64,000 nt of DNA from Beijerinckiaceae bacterium. Its GTDB lineage: Bacteria; Pseudomonadota; Alphaproteobacteria; Rhizobiales; Beijerinckiaceae. The first letter of the stretch is position 1. Each line of letters begins with the position of its first letter. The position numbers and the translations under genes were made by a program. Positions 15,246 to 24,135 of this stretch are shown in pieces. Where the stretch lies: positions 62,001 through 126,000 of the forward strand of contig JAIETL010000003.1 in assembly GCA_019745195.1 (NCBI GenBank), read 5' to 3'. The notes under the pieces are model-generated. The model did no database searches. It was not told the origin of the DNA and saw only the letters and a program-made list of their open reading frames with translations.

Positions 15246-17270
15246 CTACTGCCGCTCCAGATGTTGGGCTCGCGTCCCATGAAGTGCCACGGGGCTGGCG
15301 CGCATCTCGCGGATGGCATTCCAGGGCAATGCTCGCGAAGGTGAAAGCCTCCAGATCGCGACATGGTGAGCTGTAAGGACATCTGGAGACGAAATGTAGT
15401 AGCAGCAGCTAGGGTTGAGTCGCATTCCTACCATGAAGGCAAAAGGAGGCTTGAGCTGCATATCGTGCACATCAAAGCCGTAATCCCTTTTGAACGCATT
15501 GACCTCTGCGATCTTCAAAAATTCGGTGTAGCTAACCGCAGGCGCATCAAAAGGGCGCGGCGTGTTGTCGGGGATAACGAGAAACCCCGTTACTGCCGGA
15601 GCGCCGACGAGCAGCGCTTCATCAGGTCGAACGTCACTGGGTCGGTCGTAATTTGCCAACCAGCGCTGCATCGCTGCATGGGAGGCGGCCGGAGCGATCA
15701 GAGCAACCAAGGCAAATGACGCGAAAAGTATGCCGCCTCTCAGAGCTGAGGGCGGCGCATTGCCTTGTGGTTGCCACGATGGACTTGCGAACGCGAAGGC
15801 GATCGGAGCGGCGAGAATGGCATAGCTTACCAGCATCGCCCTGAGCCCGTCGTCCGCGTAGATGATCGCCGCGGATGCCGCCGTGCTGGCAAAGAAGACG
15901 ATCCAGAATGCAGCCTCGCCACGGTGTTTCCACCATGTCGCCACGAGACCGAGTGCGACGGCAGCCATAAACAAGGCCTTATGCGGGCCTGAAAAGTATA
16001 CGCCTGGAAAGTCGGCAAGATATTTGGTCACATTACGCGCGATCGAAGTGAGCGCTATGCCGGGATCGGTGACGATGTTCTGCATCGCCTTCTGCAGCAA
16101 AAGCAGCATGATGGCTCGATCGTTTTGTTGTAGGTCCGTGATCTCCTTTGCATAAAGCCGAAAGCAATCGCCCCATGAGCCGCCAACTGAAATGCCACAT
16201 AGCGGCAAGGCAATGCTCGCTGCGCCCGCTGCGCTCGCCGGAGCGTACGCGACCTGCAGCGCGACACCCAGGCCGAACACGGCAATGATGCAGACAGTGC
16301 CCAAAAGCGCCCAGCGCAACCGTGTCCGCATATCGGGCCCGAAGGCGACAGCCATGCAAAGGAGGAGGGCCGGAAGCGTGAAGAGGCTGCCGGCTCGCAT
16401 CACAAGCGCCGCAGCGATCGCCGTTACAGCCACGAGCGCGTGCGGAGGCGAACGATATCTGACCGCGTCGAACAGATAGGCACAGGCGAGAAATGTGAAA
16501 CCGAGCGCAATCGGCTCTGTCATCATCGAGCCGAGATAGGGGCGTAGGGCGAGCGCGGCGAAAGCAACGAATGCGATGCCTGCCCAAGTCCCGCGCCAGG
16601 CAACAATGCGGCCTGCAGCAATGGCCAGCGCCAGCGCGACGCCGACGGTTTGGAGAAGGATGGCCGTCGGCTCAAAATACCCTGTCAAGAACAGGGTAGC
16701 GTCTCTCAGCGCTTGTGCCATCGGCCGCCGGGCCGCGACATCGCCCCATGAATTGAGCGTCGCACGATCGAGCGAACTGCCAAAATACACGATCGAGTCC
16801 GACCACGGGACAATATTGAAAAGGCCCCAGCTAGCTGACGGGTGGGCGGTATACCGGCCAGACCATCCTCCGCTGCTCGCGATCAGCAGCAACAGCGCGA
16901 TGACCGCGAAAAGCCCACCACGTCGCAGCAAGGAACCCACCGATTGTTCCATCTTGGCCACGACCACCGGGTCGAGAACGCCAAGCTTCGCGAGCCAGCA
17001 GATGCACGCTCCGGACAGGGCCGTGACGATGAGCCCCGCCGGAATCCTTGGCTCGGCATCAACCAGCACAGTCGACCAGTCGGCCAAGGAAAAAATCGCA
17101 GTGGAAGGCAGCGCATAGCCTGTCGCGATCCCGTACCCGGTCGCTAACAAAAATACTCCGCTCGTAAATAAAGCTAATAAAACCAGTCCGATAGTGAAGG
17201 CCGAGATCGCGGTGCTTAGATTGCGCCGTAGCGGCAGAAAGGAAAGCGGGCGCATTTTTTCCAAGGTCAT
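15246..17270 (-). CDS. Polytopic membrane protein of unknown function
   Basis: About 674 residues from ATG 17270. A TTG at 17294 would add eight residues. Roughly 11-13 hydrophobic segments span residues 20-510, followed by a soluble C-terminal domain of about 130 residues with paired cysteines (NPSCCYYI). The layout (many TM helices, large periplasmic-type loops, C-terminal soluble part) resembles GT-C glycosyltransferase-like or O-unit/mannosyl transferase proteins, but no catalytic motif was recognised, so the function is left open. Its base composition is visibly poorer in G+C than both flanks and its codon use more mixed. It lies between an IS630 fragment and dusA, which suggests acquisition by transfer. 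Confidence 0.7.
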   Translation of the reverse strand: MTLEKMRPLSFLPLRRNLSTAISAFTIGLVLLALFTSGVFLLATGYGIATGYALPSTAIFSLADWSTVLVDAEPRIPAGLIVTALSGACICWLAKLGVLDPVVVAKMEQSVGSLLRRGGLFAVIALLLLIASSGGWSGRYTAHPSASWGLFNIVPWSDSIVYFGSSLDRATLNSWGDVAARRPMAQALRDATLFLTGYFEPTAILLQTVGVALALAIAAGRIVAWRGTWAGIAFVAFAALALRPYLGSMMTEPIALGFTFLACAYLFDAVRYRSPPHALVAVTAIAAALVMRAGSLFTLPALLLCMAVAFGPDMRTRLRWALLGTVCIIAVFGLGVALQVAYAPASAAGAASIALPLCGISVGGSWGDCFRLYAKEITDLQQNDRAIMLLLLQKAMQNIVTDPGIALTSIARNVTKYLADFPGVYFSGPHKALFMAAVALGLVATWWKHRGEAAFWIVFFASTAASAAIIYADDGLRAMLVSYAILAAPIAFAFASPSWQPQGNAPPSALRGGILFASFALVALIAPAASHAAMQRWLANYDRPSDVRPDEALLVGAPAVTGFLVIPDNTPRPFDAPAVSYTEFLKIAEVNAFKRDYGFDVHDMQLKPPFAFMVGMRLNPSCCYYISSPDVLTAHHVAIWRLSPSRALPWNAIREMRASPVALHGTRAQHLERQ

Positions 17271-17294
17271 TATTGGTGAGGCCGTGAGGTTCAA

Positions 17295-17608
17295 CTAAAG
17301 GTTGCGGCTCATCCTGTCACTTTTTTTTAGTACCGCTCAGGGTAAATTCGGACCACTTGTCTTGGTCGCCCCAGACGCTGGTTGCCTTCCTTGCGCGGCC
17401 TCGCTTCGAACAGCGATGTGCGCAATTTGGGCGACCGTCACAGGCTTTCTCGGTCGCTCGACGATCGTGCCCATTTGCAGTATTGCCGCCAACGCTGTGA
17501 CATTTGTTGTATGCGTTCTCGAGAACGGCCCGGAATGACAAAAAACGCGACAGCAACGGAACGCCAACGGTGAGCGAAAGCGCTAATCATCCGGGCGCTA
17601 GCGCTTCT
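17295..17608. other. Intergenic region upstream of dusA with a possible integrase remnant
   Basis: No intact gene is supported here. On the minus strand from 17517 down to about 17380 a frame starts MGTIVERPRK and continues into low-complexity sequence with a stop at 17382 region; that opening resembles the N-terminus of tyrosine integrases, but the rest does not. A run of eight T lies at about 17321-17328 with no hairpin before it. The dusA promoter must lie in this stretch. Confidence 0.3.
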
Positions 17609-18601
17609 ATGCGAACCGACCGCTTCTCCGTCGCGCCGATGATGGACTGGACCGACCGGCATTGCCGCGTCATCCATCGCCTGATGTCGCGCCGGGCGCG
17701 GCTCTACACCGAGATGGTGACGGCGCAGGCCGTGATCCGGGGCGACCGTGAGCGGCTGATCGGCTTTGACGCGGTCGAGCAGCCGGTCGCGCTCCAGCTC
17801 GGCGGCAACGATCCGGCCTTGCTGGCGCAGGCCGCCCGCATCGGCGCTGACTTTGGCTATGCCGAGATCAACCTGAACTGCGGCTGCCCGTCCGACCGGG
17901 TGCAGGGCGGAGCGTTCGGGGCCTGCCTGATGCGCGAGCCGGCGCTGGTCGGCGACTGCGTGGCCGCGATGAAGGCGGCGGTTGCGATCCCCGTGACGGT
18001 GAAATGCCGCATCGGCGTCGACGATCAGGACCCGGAAGTCGCGCTCGACGAGTTGACGGCGGCCGTCCGCGCGGCCGGCGTCGACGGCCTGATCGTTCAT
18101 GCGCGAAAGGCCTGGCTGCAGGGGCTTTCGCCCAAGGAGAACCGCGAGGTTCCCCCGCTCGACTACGACCGGGCCTACCGGCTAAAGGCCGCCAACCCCG
18201 ATCTCCCGATCGCGATCAATGGCGGAATTCGGGACCCGGCCGAATGGGCCGGCCATCTCGACAGGCTCGATGGCGTGATGATCGGGCGCGAGGCCTACCA
18301 GAACCCGGAAATTCTGCTTCAGGTCGATCCGCTGCTGTTCGGGGAGGCCGCCCCCGTGGCGGACGCCTTTTCCATGCTGGAGGCGCTGGAGCCGGCGATC
18401 GCGGCCCATCTCGCGCGCGGCGGGCGTCTGCACGCCTTCACGCGCCATCTCGTCGGGCTGTTTCCGGGCCGGCGCGGCGCGCGCCTGTTCCGCCGCCATC
18501 TCGCCGAGCATTGCGTCGGAGCCGATGCGGGTCTTGGCGATCTGCGCGCGGCGGTCGCCCATGTCTCGCGCCATGACGACATGATCATGGCCGCCGAGTA
18601 A
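17609..18601 (+). CDS. dusA: tRNA-dihydrouridine synthase A
   Basis: 330 residues of the DusA branch of the FMN-dependent Dus family, which reduces specific uridines in the D-loop of tRNA. RFSVAPMMDWTDRHCR opens the TIM barrel; NLNCGCPSDRVQ contains the catalytic cysteine, followed by the DusA-typical GAFGACLM; VKCRIGVDD, VHARKAWLQGLSPKENR and INGGIRD contribute to FMN and tRNA binding. ATG 17609 gives the family's usual start; an in-frame GTG at 17570 is possible. The thioesterase gene follows after 10 bases. Confidence 0.95.
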   Translation: MRTDRFSVAPMMDWTDRHCRVIHRLMSRRARLYTEMVTAQAVIRGDRERLIGFDAVEQPVALQLGGNDPALLAQAARIGADFGYAEINLNCGCPSDRVQGGAFGACLMREPALVGDCVAAMKAAVAIPVTVKCRIGVDDQDPEVALDELTAAVRAAGVDGLIVHARKAWLQGLSPKENREVPPLDYDRAYRLKAANPDLPIAINGGIRDPAEWAGHLDRLDGVMIGREAYQNPEILLQVDPLLFGEAAPVADAFSMLEALEPAIAAHLARGGRLHAFTRHLVGLFPGRRGARLFRRHLAEHCVGADAGLGDLRAAVAHVSRHDDMIMAAE

Positions 18602-18611
18602 GGACTGACCG

Positions 18612-19064
18612 ATGTCGGCAACGGACGCACAGGCCGCGCTCGTCGCGCGGATCGAGGCGAGCTTCGGCAAACAGAGCTTCATGACGACGCTCGGCGCGCG
18701 GTTGGTCCGCATTGCGCCGGGCGAGGTCGAGATCGAACTGCCGGTCTCGGGCCATCTCTTGCAGCAGCACGGCTTTGTGCATGCCGGCGCCGTCGCCAGC
18801 ATCGCGGACTCGGCGGCCGGCTATGCGGCGCTCAGCCTGATGCCGGAGGGGGCGGGCGTGCTGACGGTCGAGTTCAAGATCAACCTGCTCGCGCCGGCCG
18901 CCGGCGAGGCGCTGATCGCGAAGGGCCGGGTGGTCAAGGCGGGCCGCACGCTGACGCTCGCCACGGCCGATGTCTTCGCTGTGAAGGGCGGGGTCCCGAA
19001 GCTCTGCGCCGTGCTGAGCGCGACGCTGATGACCATCGCCGGCCGCGACGGCGTCTCGGACTGA
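18612..19064 (+). CDS. PaaI-family hotdog thioesterase
   Basis: 150 residues with the hotdog fold of the PaaI/4HBT family. The active-site segment HGFVHAGAVASIADSAAGYAA contains the conserved HGG-like turn and the catalytic acidic residue. Family members hydrolyse acyl-CoA thioesters, often aromatic ones; the substrate here is not predictable. It sits 10 bases after dusA and 18 bases before an AHSA1 gene, so the three may be co-transcribed. Confidence 0.87.
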   Translation: MSATDAQAALVARIEASFGKQSFMTTLGARLVRIAPGEVEIELPVSGHLLQQHGFVHAGAVASIADSAAGYAALSLMPEGAGVLTVEFKINLLAPAAGEALIAKGRVVKAGRTLTLATADVFAVKGGVPKLCAVLSATLMTIAGRDGVSD

Positions 19065-19082
19065 ATTGGGGAGCCGCAAGCG

Positions 19083-19532
19083 ATGACGAATCCTCAACCC
19101 GCCGCGACGACCACGCCGAGCCTGACGCTGAAGCGGCGGCTTGCAGCCGCGCCGGCTGATGTCTACCGGGCCTGGACCGACCCGAAACTGCTGACGCGCT
19201 GGTTCGGGCCGGAGAATGTCGAGACGATCGAGGCCGAGCTCGATCCGCGCATCGGCGGCGTCTACCGCATCGTCATGCTGGAGAACAATGGCGAGCGCCA
19301 TCAGGTGCAGGGCCGCTATCACGAGGTCGTCGAGAACGAGCGGCTGGTCTTTAGCTGGTCGTGGATCACGACGCCGGAGCGGGTCTCGAAGGTCACGGTG
19401 ACGCTGAAGCCCGATGGCGGCGTCACCATCCTGACGCTGCTGCACGAACAGCTCTTCGACGAGAAGGCGGTCGCCGGCCACGCCCATGGCTGGACCGGGT
19501 CGCTGGTCAAGCTGGAAGCGTTCTTCGCCTGA
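19083..19532 (+). CDS. SRPBCC/AHSA1-family protein
   Basis: 149 residues, a second AHSA1 homologue in the window (compare 11450-11923). RRLAAAPADVYRAWTDPKLLTRWFGP is the family opening, ERLVFSWSW and HAHGWTGSLVKLEAFF follow. Probably a small-ligand-binding or stress-linked cytoplasmic protein. The polar N-terminal 15 residues are variable. AGCCGCAAGCG precedes the ATG, with no strong Shine-Dalgarno, in line with coupling to the preceding gene. Confidence 0.85.
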   Translation: MTNPQPAATTTPSLTLKRRLAAAPADVYRAWTDPKLLTRWFGPENVETIEAELDPRIGGVYRIVMLENNGERHQVQGRYHEVVENERLVFSWSWITTPERVSKVTVTLKPDGGVTILTLLHEQLFDEKAVAGHAHGWTGSLVKLEAFFA

Positions 19533-19582
19533 GCGGGCCAGCCGGGCGGTTCAACGCCCGGCCGACCCCTCGGGCAGTGCCT

Positions 19583-20806
19583 TCAGCCAGGCCCCGCGCC
19601 CTGCGTGCCGAGATACACCGCATAGAGCGACTGGCTCGCCGCCATGAACAGGCGGTTTCGCTTTGGGCCGCCGAAGCAGATGTTGCCGCAAATCTCCGGC
19701 AGCCTGATCCGCCCGATCAGCTTACCGGCCGGGTTGAAGCAGAGCACGCCGCTATAGCCGACCGAGCGGCCGGCATTGGATGAGGCCCAGAGATTGCCCT
19801 CGACATCGCAGCGCAGGCCGTCCGGCCCGCATTTGACGCCGTCGAGCATGCAGTCGGAAAACAGCTTCTGGTTGGAGAGCTTGTTGTCCGTGCCGACATC
19901 GAAGACGTGGATGTCGCCCTTGCCGCCGGGCCCGGTGTCGCCCGGTCCCTTGCCGGTCGAGGCGACATAGAGCTTCTTGAAGTCGGGCGAGAAGCAGAGC
20001 CCGTTCGGATCGGGCACCTGTGCTTCGGTGACGACGAGGTCGATGCGGCCGCTCGGGTCGATCCTGTAGCAGTTCGTCGGCAGTTCGCGTCGCCAGAAGC
20101 CGATGCCGGGCGGCTGGCCGAGGCGGGGATTGATCCTGCCGTTTGCGTTGCTCGGCCCGCCCGCCACATCGGGCGCGCCCTCGTAGAGCTGGCCGCCATA
20201 GGGTGGGTCGGTGAACCAGTAGCTGCCGTCGGGATGGGCTGCGATGTCGTTGGGCGAATTCAGCCTCTTGCCCTCGAAGGACTCCGCCAGCACCGTCGCC
20301 GAACCGTCGAGCTCGTAGCGCACGACGCGCCTGTTCAGATGCTCGCAGGAAAGCTGCCGGCCCTGGAAATCGAAGCTGTTGCCGTTGCTGTTGCCAGACG
20401 GGCTGCGGAACACGCTGACGCGGCCGTCATCCTCGAGCCAGCGCATCTGCCGGTTGCGCGGGATGTCGCTCCAGACCAGATATTGCCCCTGCGCATTCCA
20501 GGCGGGTCCCTCGCACCAGAGCCCGCCAGTCCAGAGCCGCTGGATCGGTGCGTTTGGCTGCGCCAACCCGCCGAAGGCCGGATCGATCGTCAGGATGTCG
20601 GGATCCCAGAAATAGGTGGTAGGCTGACCGCGCGGACTGAAATCGCGCGGCGGATTGGTGACCGTGCTCGGCGGGCCGACCGGGGCCGCGGTCTGGGCCA
20701 GTACCGGCCCTGCGGCGGCGGCCAGCACACCAAGCCCGGTCGCGCTGATCAGGGTCCGGCGCGAGAGAGCGCCTCTATCGTCTGGTCTGTCTGTCTGCTC
20801 TGCCAT
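19583..20806 (-). CDS. SMP-30/gluconolactonase-family protein, Tat-exported
   Basis: 407 residues. A twin-arginine signal (SRRTLISATGLGVLAAAA) precedes an SMP-30/gluconolaconase-like six-bladed propeller. Family signatures are WCEGPAWNAQGQYLVWSDIP, SPNDIAAHPDGSYWFTDPPYG and DPNGLCFSPDFKKLYVA; the Glu, Asn and Asp of these motifs bind the divalent metal. It likely hydrolyses a sugar lactone in the periplasm. GGGAGGTCACC lies just before ATG 20806. It stands alone, convergent with the AHSA1 gene. Confidence 0.88.
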   Translation of the reverse strand: MAEQTDRPDDRGALSRRTLISATGLGVLAAAAGPVLAQTAAPVGPPSTVTNPPRDFSPRGQPTTYFWDPDILTIDPAFGGLAQPNAPIQRLWTGGLWCEGPAWNAQGQYLVWSDIPRNRQMRWLEDDGRVSVFRSPSGNSNGNSFDFQGRQLSCEHLNRRVVRYELDGSATVLAESFEGKRLNSPNDIAAHPDGSYWFTDPPYGGQLYEGAPDVAGGPSNANGRINPRLGQPPGIGFWRRELPTNCYRIDPSGRIDLVVTEAQVPDPNGLCFSPDFKKLYVASTGKGPGDTGPGGKGDIHVFDVGTDNKLSNQKLFSDCMLDGVKCGPDGLRCDVEGNLWASSNAGRSVGYSGVLCFNPAGKLIGRIRLPEICGNICFGGPKRNRLFMAASQSLYAVYLGTQGAGPG

Positions 20807-21133
20807 GGTGACCTCCCTCGATTTTCTTGATTGAAACGATTTAAATCCGATGGAAACGGGTCTAGGCGGCGTCGATATGTCCTTGCTTCTGGTGGGTTGC
20901 CGCGTCTTCCGGACGCCGGGAGTGAGATCATCAGCGACGCGAGCGCCGGTCGAGCCTCTGTGGCGGACGGTCGGCATTGCAATGAGAGCATGCATGTAGG
21001 CGTGCCGCGGTCCGGCTTTTGCTTCCCGGCACAAGAGTTTTGCAGCATGGCCGATCTGCCCTCTGCGGCTTGCCGCAGGCGCTGAATTCGCCCACAGCGG
21101 GCGATCACGACCGCGACCGGACCCAAGACCTCC
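20807..21133. other. Divergent intergenic region between the lactonase and TauE genes
   Basis: No gene is supported. GATTTAAATC at 20838-20847 is a perfect 10-base palindrome inside an AT-rich patch (TTGAAACGATTTAAATCC) just upstream of the lactonase start and could be part of a promoter or an operator. The rest shows nothing recognisable. Confidence 0.4.
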
Positions 21134-21967
21134 ATGCTTGCTGCAATCCCCATGGGCGATCTCGCCTTCCTGGCCGTTTCGCTCGTGGTCGCGGGCGCGT
21201 TCACGGGAATCCTGGCCGGGCTGTTCGGCGTCGGCGGCGGCGCGGTCATCGTGCCCGTCCTCTACGAGATCTTCCGCGTCATCGGCGTGCCGGAGGATGT
21301 CCGGATGCCGCTTTGCGTCGGCACCTCGCTCGCCATCATCATCCCGACCTCGATCCGCTCCTTCAACGCGCATCGCGCCAAGGGCCTCGTCGATCTCGAC
21401 ATCCTGAAGATCTGGGCGGTTCCCGTCGTGCTCGGCGTCGTCGCCGGCAGCTACATCGCCCGCTTCGCCCCGCCCGACCTGTTCAAGATCGTCTTCGTCT
21501 TCGTCGCGGTCGCGAGCGCGCTGCGCCTGCTCTTCGCCTCGGATCGCTGGCAGCTCGGGACCGAGATACCCGGCAAAGTGCTGATGAGCGTTTATGGCGC
21601 GGTCATCGGCGTGCTGTCTGCGCTGATGGGCATCGGCGGCGGGCAGCTCTCCAGCCTGTTCATGACCTTTTACGGCCGGCCGATCCATCAGGCGGTCGCG
21701 ACCTCCTCGGGGCTCGGCGTGCTGATCTCGATCCCCGGCGCGCTCGGCTTCATCTATGCCGGCTGGCCGAAGATGGCCGTGTTGCCGCCGCTCTCGCTCG
21801 GCTATGTCTCGCTGATCGGGTTCGCTTTGTTCATCCCGACCTCGATCTGGACTGCCCCGATCGGCGCGCGGCTCGCCCATCGTCTGTCAAAGCGCCGGCT
21901 GGAGGTCACGTTCGGCATCTTCCTGCTGGTCGTGGCGGGGCGCTTCGTCTGGTCGCTGCTGGCCTAA
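21134..21967 (+). CDS. TauE/SafE-family sulfite/anion exporter
   Basis: 277 residues with about eight hydrophobic segments in two similar halves, each opening with a Gly-rich motif: GILAGLFGVGGGAVIVPVL near residue 27 and SALMGIGGGQLSSLFM near residue 160. This is the TauE/SafE/YfcA pattern. Members export sulfite, sulfoacetate or other organic anions across the inner membrane; the substrate is not shown by context. Its stop overlaps by 4 bases with the end of the convergent DUF1289 gene. Confidence 0.87.
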   Translation: MLAAIPMGDLAFLAVSLVVAGAFTGILAGLFGVGGGAVIVPVLYEIFRVIGVPEDVRMPLCVGTSLAIIIPTSIRSFNAHRAKGLVDLDILKIWAVPVVLGVVAGSYIARFAPPDLFKIVFVFVAVASALRLLFASDRWQLGTEIPGKVLMSVYGAVIGVLSALMGIGGGQLSSLFMTFYGRPIHQAVATSSGLGVLISIPGALGFIYAGWPKMAVLPPLSLGYVSLIGFALFIPTSIWTAPIGARLAHRLSKRRLEVTFGIFLLVVAGRFVWSLLA

Positions 21968-22137
21968 CCACGCGTCTTCAGGCGCTCCGCCAACCGAGCC
22001 ATCACCGCCAACCGCTCCGGTTCACTCATGCGTCCCCATTGTGCGATCTCGGCCAGCGTCCGGCCGCAGCCCTCGCAGAGCCTGCTGACCGGGTCGATCA
22101 CGCAGATCTTCACGCAGGGGGAGGAGGCGGCGCTCAT
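21964..22137 (-). CDS. DUF1289-family small cysteine protein
   Basis: 57 residues. Four cysteines in [19 protein letters not shown] plus the IAQW tail define DUF1289, thought to bind an iron-sulfur cluster or zinc. Its ATG overlaps the cobS stop by 4 bases, so it is translationally coupled to cobS, an arrangement often seen in alphaproteobacteria. Function unknown. Confidence 0.87.
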   Translation of the reverse strand: MSAASSPCVKICVIDPVSRLCEGCGRTLAEIAQWGRMSEPERLAVMARLAERLKTRG

Positions 22138-22991
22138 GGCCGGACCCCGCTGAGCGCCAGCGCGAAGCCGAGATAGACCGCGATCTCCGCGATCTGCTGC
22201 GCCGCTCCGACGATATCGCCGGTCTGGCCGCCGATCAGCCGTTCCGCCAGCCGACCGAGACGGATCACAGCGAGAGCCGTGAGCTGGGAGCCGATGGCGA
22301 GACCCCACATGCTCATCGGAACGCCGATCGCGATGGCGAGTGAGCCGACGATCGTCAGGCCCGCCGCCCACCAGACCGTCCCCCGCGTCGGGCGCCCGAC
22401 AGCCGCCGACGCGCCGGCCGGTCGCGCCGGCGGGTGGTTCGCCACGAGCGCGACGCCCGTGCTTCGCGACATGATAGCGGCGATCAGGACCGCGCCCGCC
22501 GCGCCCCACGGACCGGCCGCTGTCAGGATCGCCGACAGCGCCGTCACCCTCAGCAGCAGCGAAAGCCCGAGCGCCAGCGCGCCATAGCTGCCGATGCGGC
22601 TGTCCTTCATGATCTCCAGCCGCCGCTCAGGCGTCTGCCCGCCAAACAGCCCGTCGGCGCTGTCGGCGAGGCCGTCCTCGTGCAGCCCGCCTGTTGTGAG
22701 CACGAGCGCTGTGACGGCGAGCGTGGCGGCGAGCAGCGGTGAGACGCCGGCGAGCCCGGCCCCGAGCGCGACGAGCGCCGCCGGCAGGCCGATCACCAGC
22801 GCAGCCAGCGGCACGGCGCGCGGGACGAGCCTGAAATCCGGCAGGGTGTGGATATCGCCTTCGCCTGGCATTCGCGGGACGGGCAGGCGCGAGTAGAAGC
22901 GCAGGCAGATCGCGGTCGCGACGAGCCAGCCCGGCCAGACAGGCTCGGCCTCGCGCGCGTCCGCAACCTCATCCTGGATCGCCTCGGCCAT
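22134..22991 (-). CDS. cobS: Adenosylcobinamide-GDP ribazoletransferase
   Basis: 285 residues of the CobS/CobV membrane enzyme that joins adenosylcobinamide-GDP to alpha-ribazole in the last steps of cobalamin synthesis. FYSRLPVP near residue 31, the metal-binding [18 protein letters not shown] and [18 protein letters not shown] are diagnostic; several TM segments follow. It is divergent from cobT, its upstream partner in the lower-ligand branch, across 107 bases. No cobalamin riboswitch was recognised in that short gap. Confidence 0.94.
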   Translation of the reverse strand: MAEAIQDEVADAREAEPVWPGWLVATAICLRFYSRLPVPRMPGEGDIHTLPDFRLVPRAVPLAALVIGLPAALVALGAGLAGVSPLLAATLAVTALVLTTGGLHEDGLADSADGLFGGQTPERRLEIMKDSRIGSYGALALGLSLLLRVTALSAILTAAGPWGAAGAVLIAAIMSRSTGVALVANHPPARPAGASAAVGRPTRGTVWWAAGLTIVGSLAIAIGVPMSMWGLAIGSQLTALAVIRLGRLAERLIGGQTGDIVGAAQQIAEIAVYLGFALALSGVRP

Positions 22992-23098
22992 GTGTTTCAG
23001 GTTCGCTCTCGATTGTCTTCGTTGCACCAAGCCTATAGCAGCAGCCCGCCGACACCGGCCACAGCCAACCGCCAAGCCGCCGCGCGAGATCGACAGCC

Positions 23099-24121
23099 AT
23101 GCCCGCCTCAGGCCTTCCCTTCGACGACATTCGCGGCCTGCTCGCGCAGATGCCCGGCCCCGACATGGCAGCCGCCAACGCGGTGCGGACCCGCGATGCA
23201 CAGCTCACCAAGCCCGCCGGGAGTCTGGGCCGCATGGAGGAGATCGCCGAATGGCTCGCCGCCTGGCAGGGCAAGGCGTCCCCGCGCGTCGATCGGCCCC
23301 TCGTCTGCGTCTTCGCAGGTAACCATGGCGTCGTCGCGCAGGGCGTCTCGGCTTATCCCCAGGCGGTGACGCGCCAGATGCTGGAGAATTTTGCCGCCGG
23401 CGGCGCTGCGATCAACCAGATCTGCGCCGCCTTCGATCTCGGCTTCAAGGTCTTCGATCTCGCGCTCGATCTGCCGACCGGCGATTTCACGCAAGAGGAC
23501 GCACTCGACGAGCGCGCCTGCGTCGCCACCATGGCCTTCGGCATGGAGGCGCTGGCGGGCGGGGCGGATTTGCTCTGCCTCGGCGAGATGGGCATCGGCA
23601 ACACGACTTCGGCGGCGGCGATCTATGCCGCGCTCTATGGCGGGCAGGCGGCGCTGTGGTGCGGGCGCGGCACGGGAGTCGATGATGCTGGCCTCGCCCG
23701 CAAGGTCGCGGCCGTCGAGGCCGGGCTGGCGCATCACGAGAGCCATCTCAACGATCCGCTCGAGGTGCTGCGCCGCTTCGGCGGGCGCGAAATGGCGGCG
23801 ATCTGCGGCGCAATCCTCGCCGCCCGCCTGCAGCGCATCCCGGTGATCCTCGACGGCTATGTCGTCTGCGCCGCGGCTGCGATCATGCACGCGCTGGACC
23901 CGTCCGCGCTCGACCACTGCCTCGCCGGCCATCTCTCGGCGGAGGGCGCGCATCGCGACGTTCTCGCCAGGCTCGGCAAGCAGCCTTTGCTGGCGCTCGA
24001 CATGCGGCTGGGCGAGGGCACGGGCGCGGCCTTGGCGGCCAGCCTCGTCAAGGCGGCCGCCGCGATGCACAACGGCATGGCGACGTTCGCGCAGGCGGGC
24101 GTGGCAGGGAAGGGCGAGTAG
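23099..24121 (+). CDS. cobT: Nicotinate-nucleotide-dimethylbenzimidazole phosphoribosyltransferase
   Basis: 340 residues. [49 protein letters not shown] and [15 protein letters not shown] are the signature segments of CobT/CobU; the catalytic glutamate is the one in the last motif. It makes alpha-ribazole phosphate, which after dephosphorylation is used by CobS. Length agrees with the family. Divergent from cobS. Confidence 0.95.
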   Translation: MPASGLPFDDIRGLLAQMPGPDMAAANAVRTRDAQLTKPAGSLGRMEEIAEWLAAWQGKASPRVDRPLVCVFAGNHGVVAQGVSAYPQAVTRQMLENFAAGGAAINQICAAFDLGFKVFDLALDLPTGDFTQEDALDERACVATMAFGMEALAGGADLLCLGEMGIGNTTSAAAIYAALYGGQAALWCGRGTGVDDAGLARKVAAVEAGLAHHESHLNDPLEVLRRFGGREMAAICGAILAARLQRIPVILDGYVVCAAAAIMHALDPSALDHCLAGHLSAEGAHRDVLARLGKQPLLALDMRLGEGTGAALAASLVKAAAAMHNGMATFAQAGVAGKGE

Positions 24122-24135
24122 TCCGCTCCGTCGCC

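Noticed and set aside
20831..21085. Short plus-strand open frame beginning MKRFKSDGNG upstream of TauE
   Set aside because: No Shine-Dalgarno, low-complexity Arg/Ser-rich content and no family; likely a chance frame in the intergenic region.
22992..23098. Cobalamin riboswitch between cobS and cobT
   Set aside because: Only 107 bases, no B12-box-like segment or the long helices of the riboswitch were recognised.
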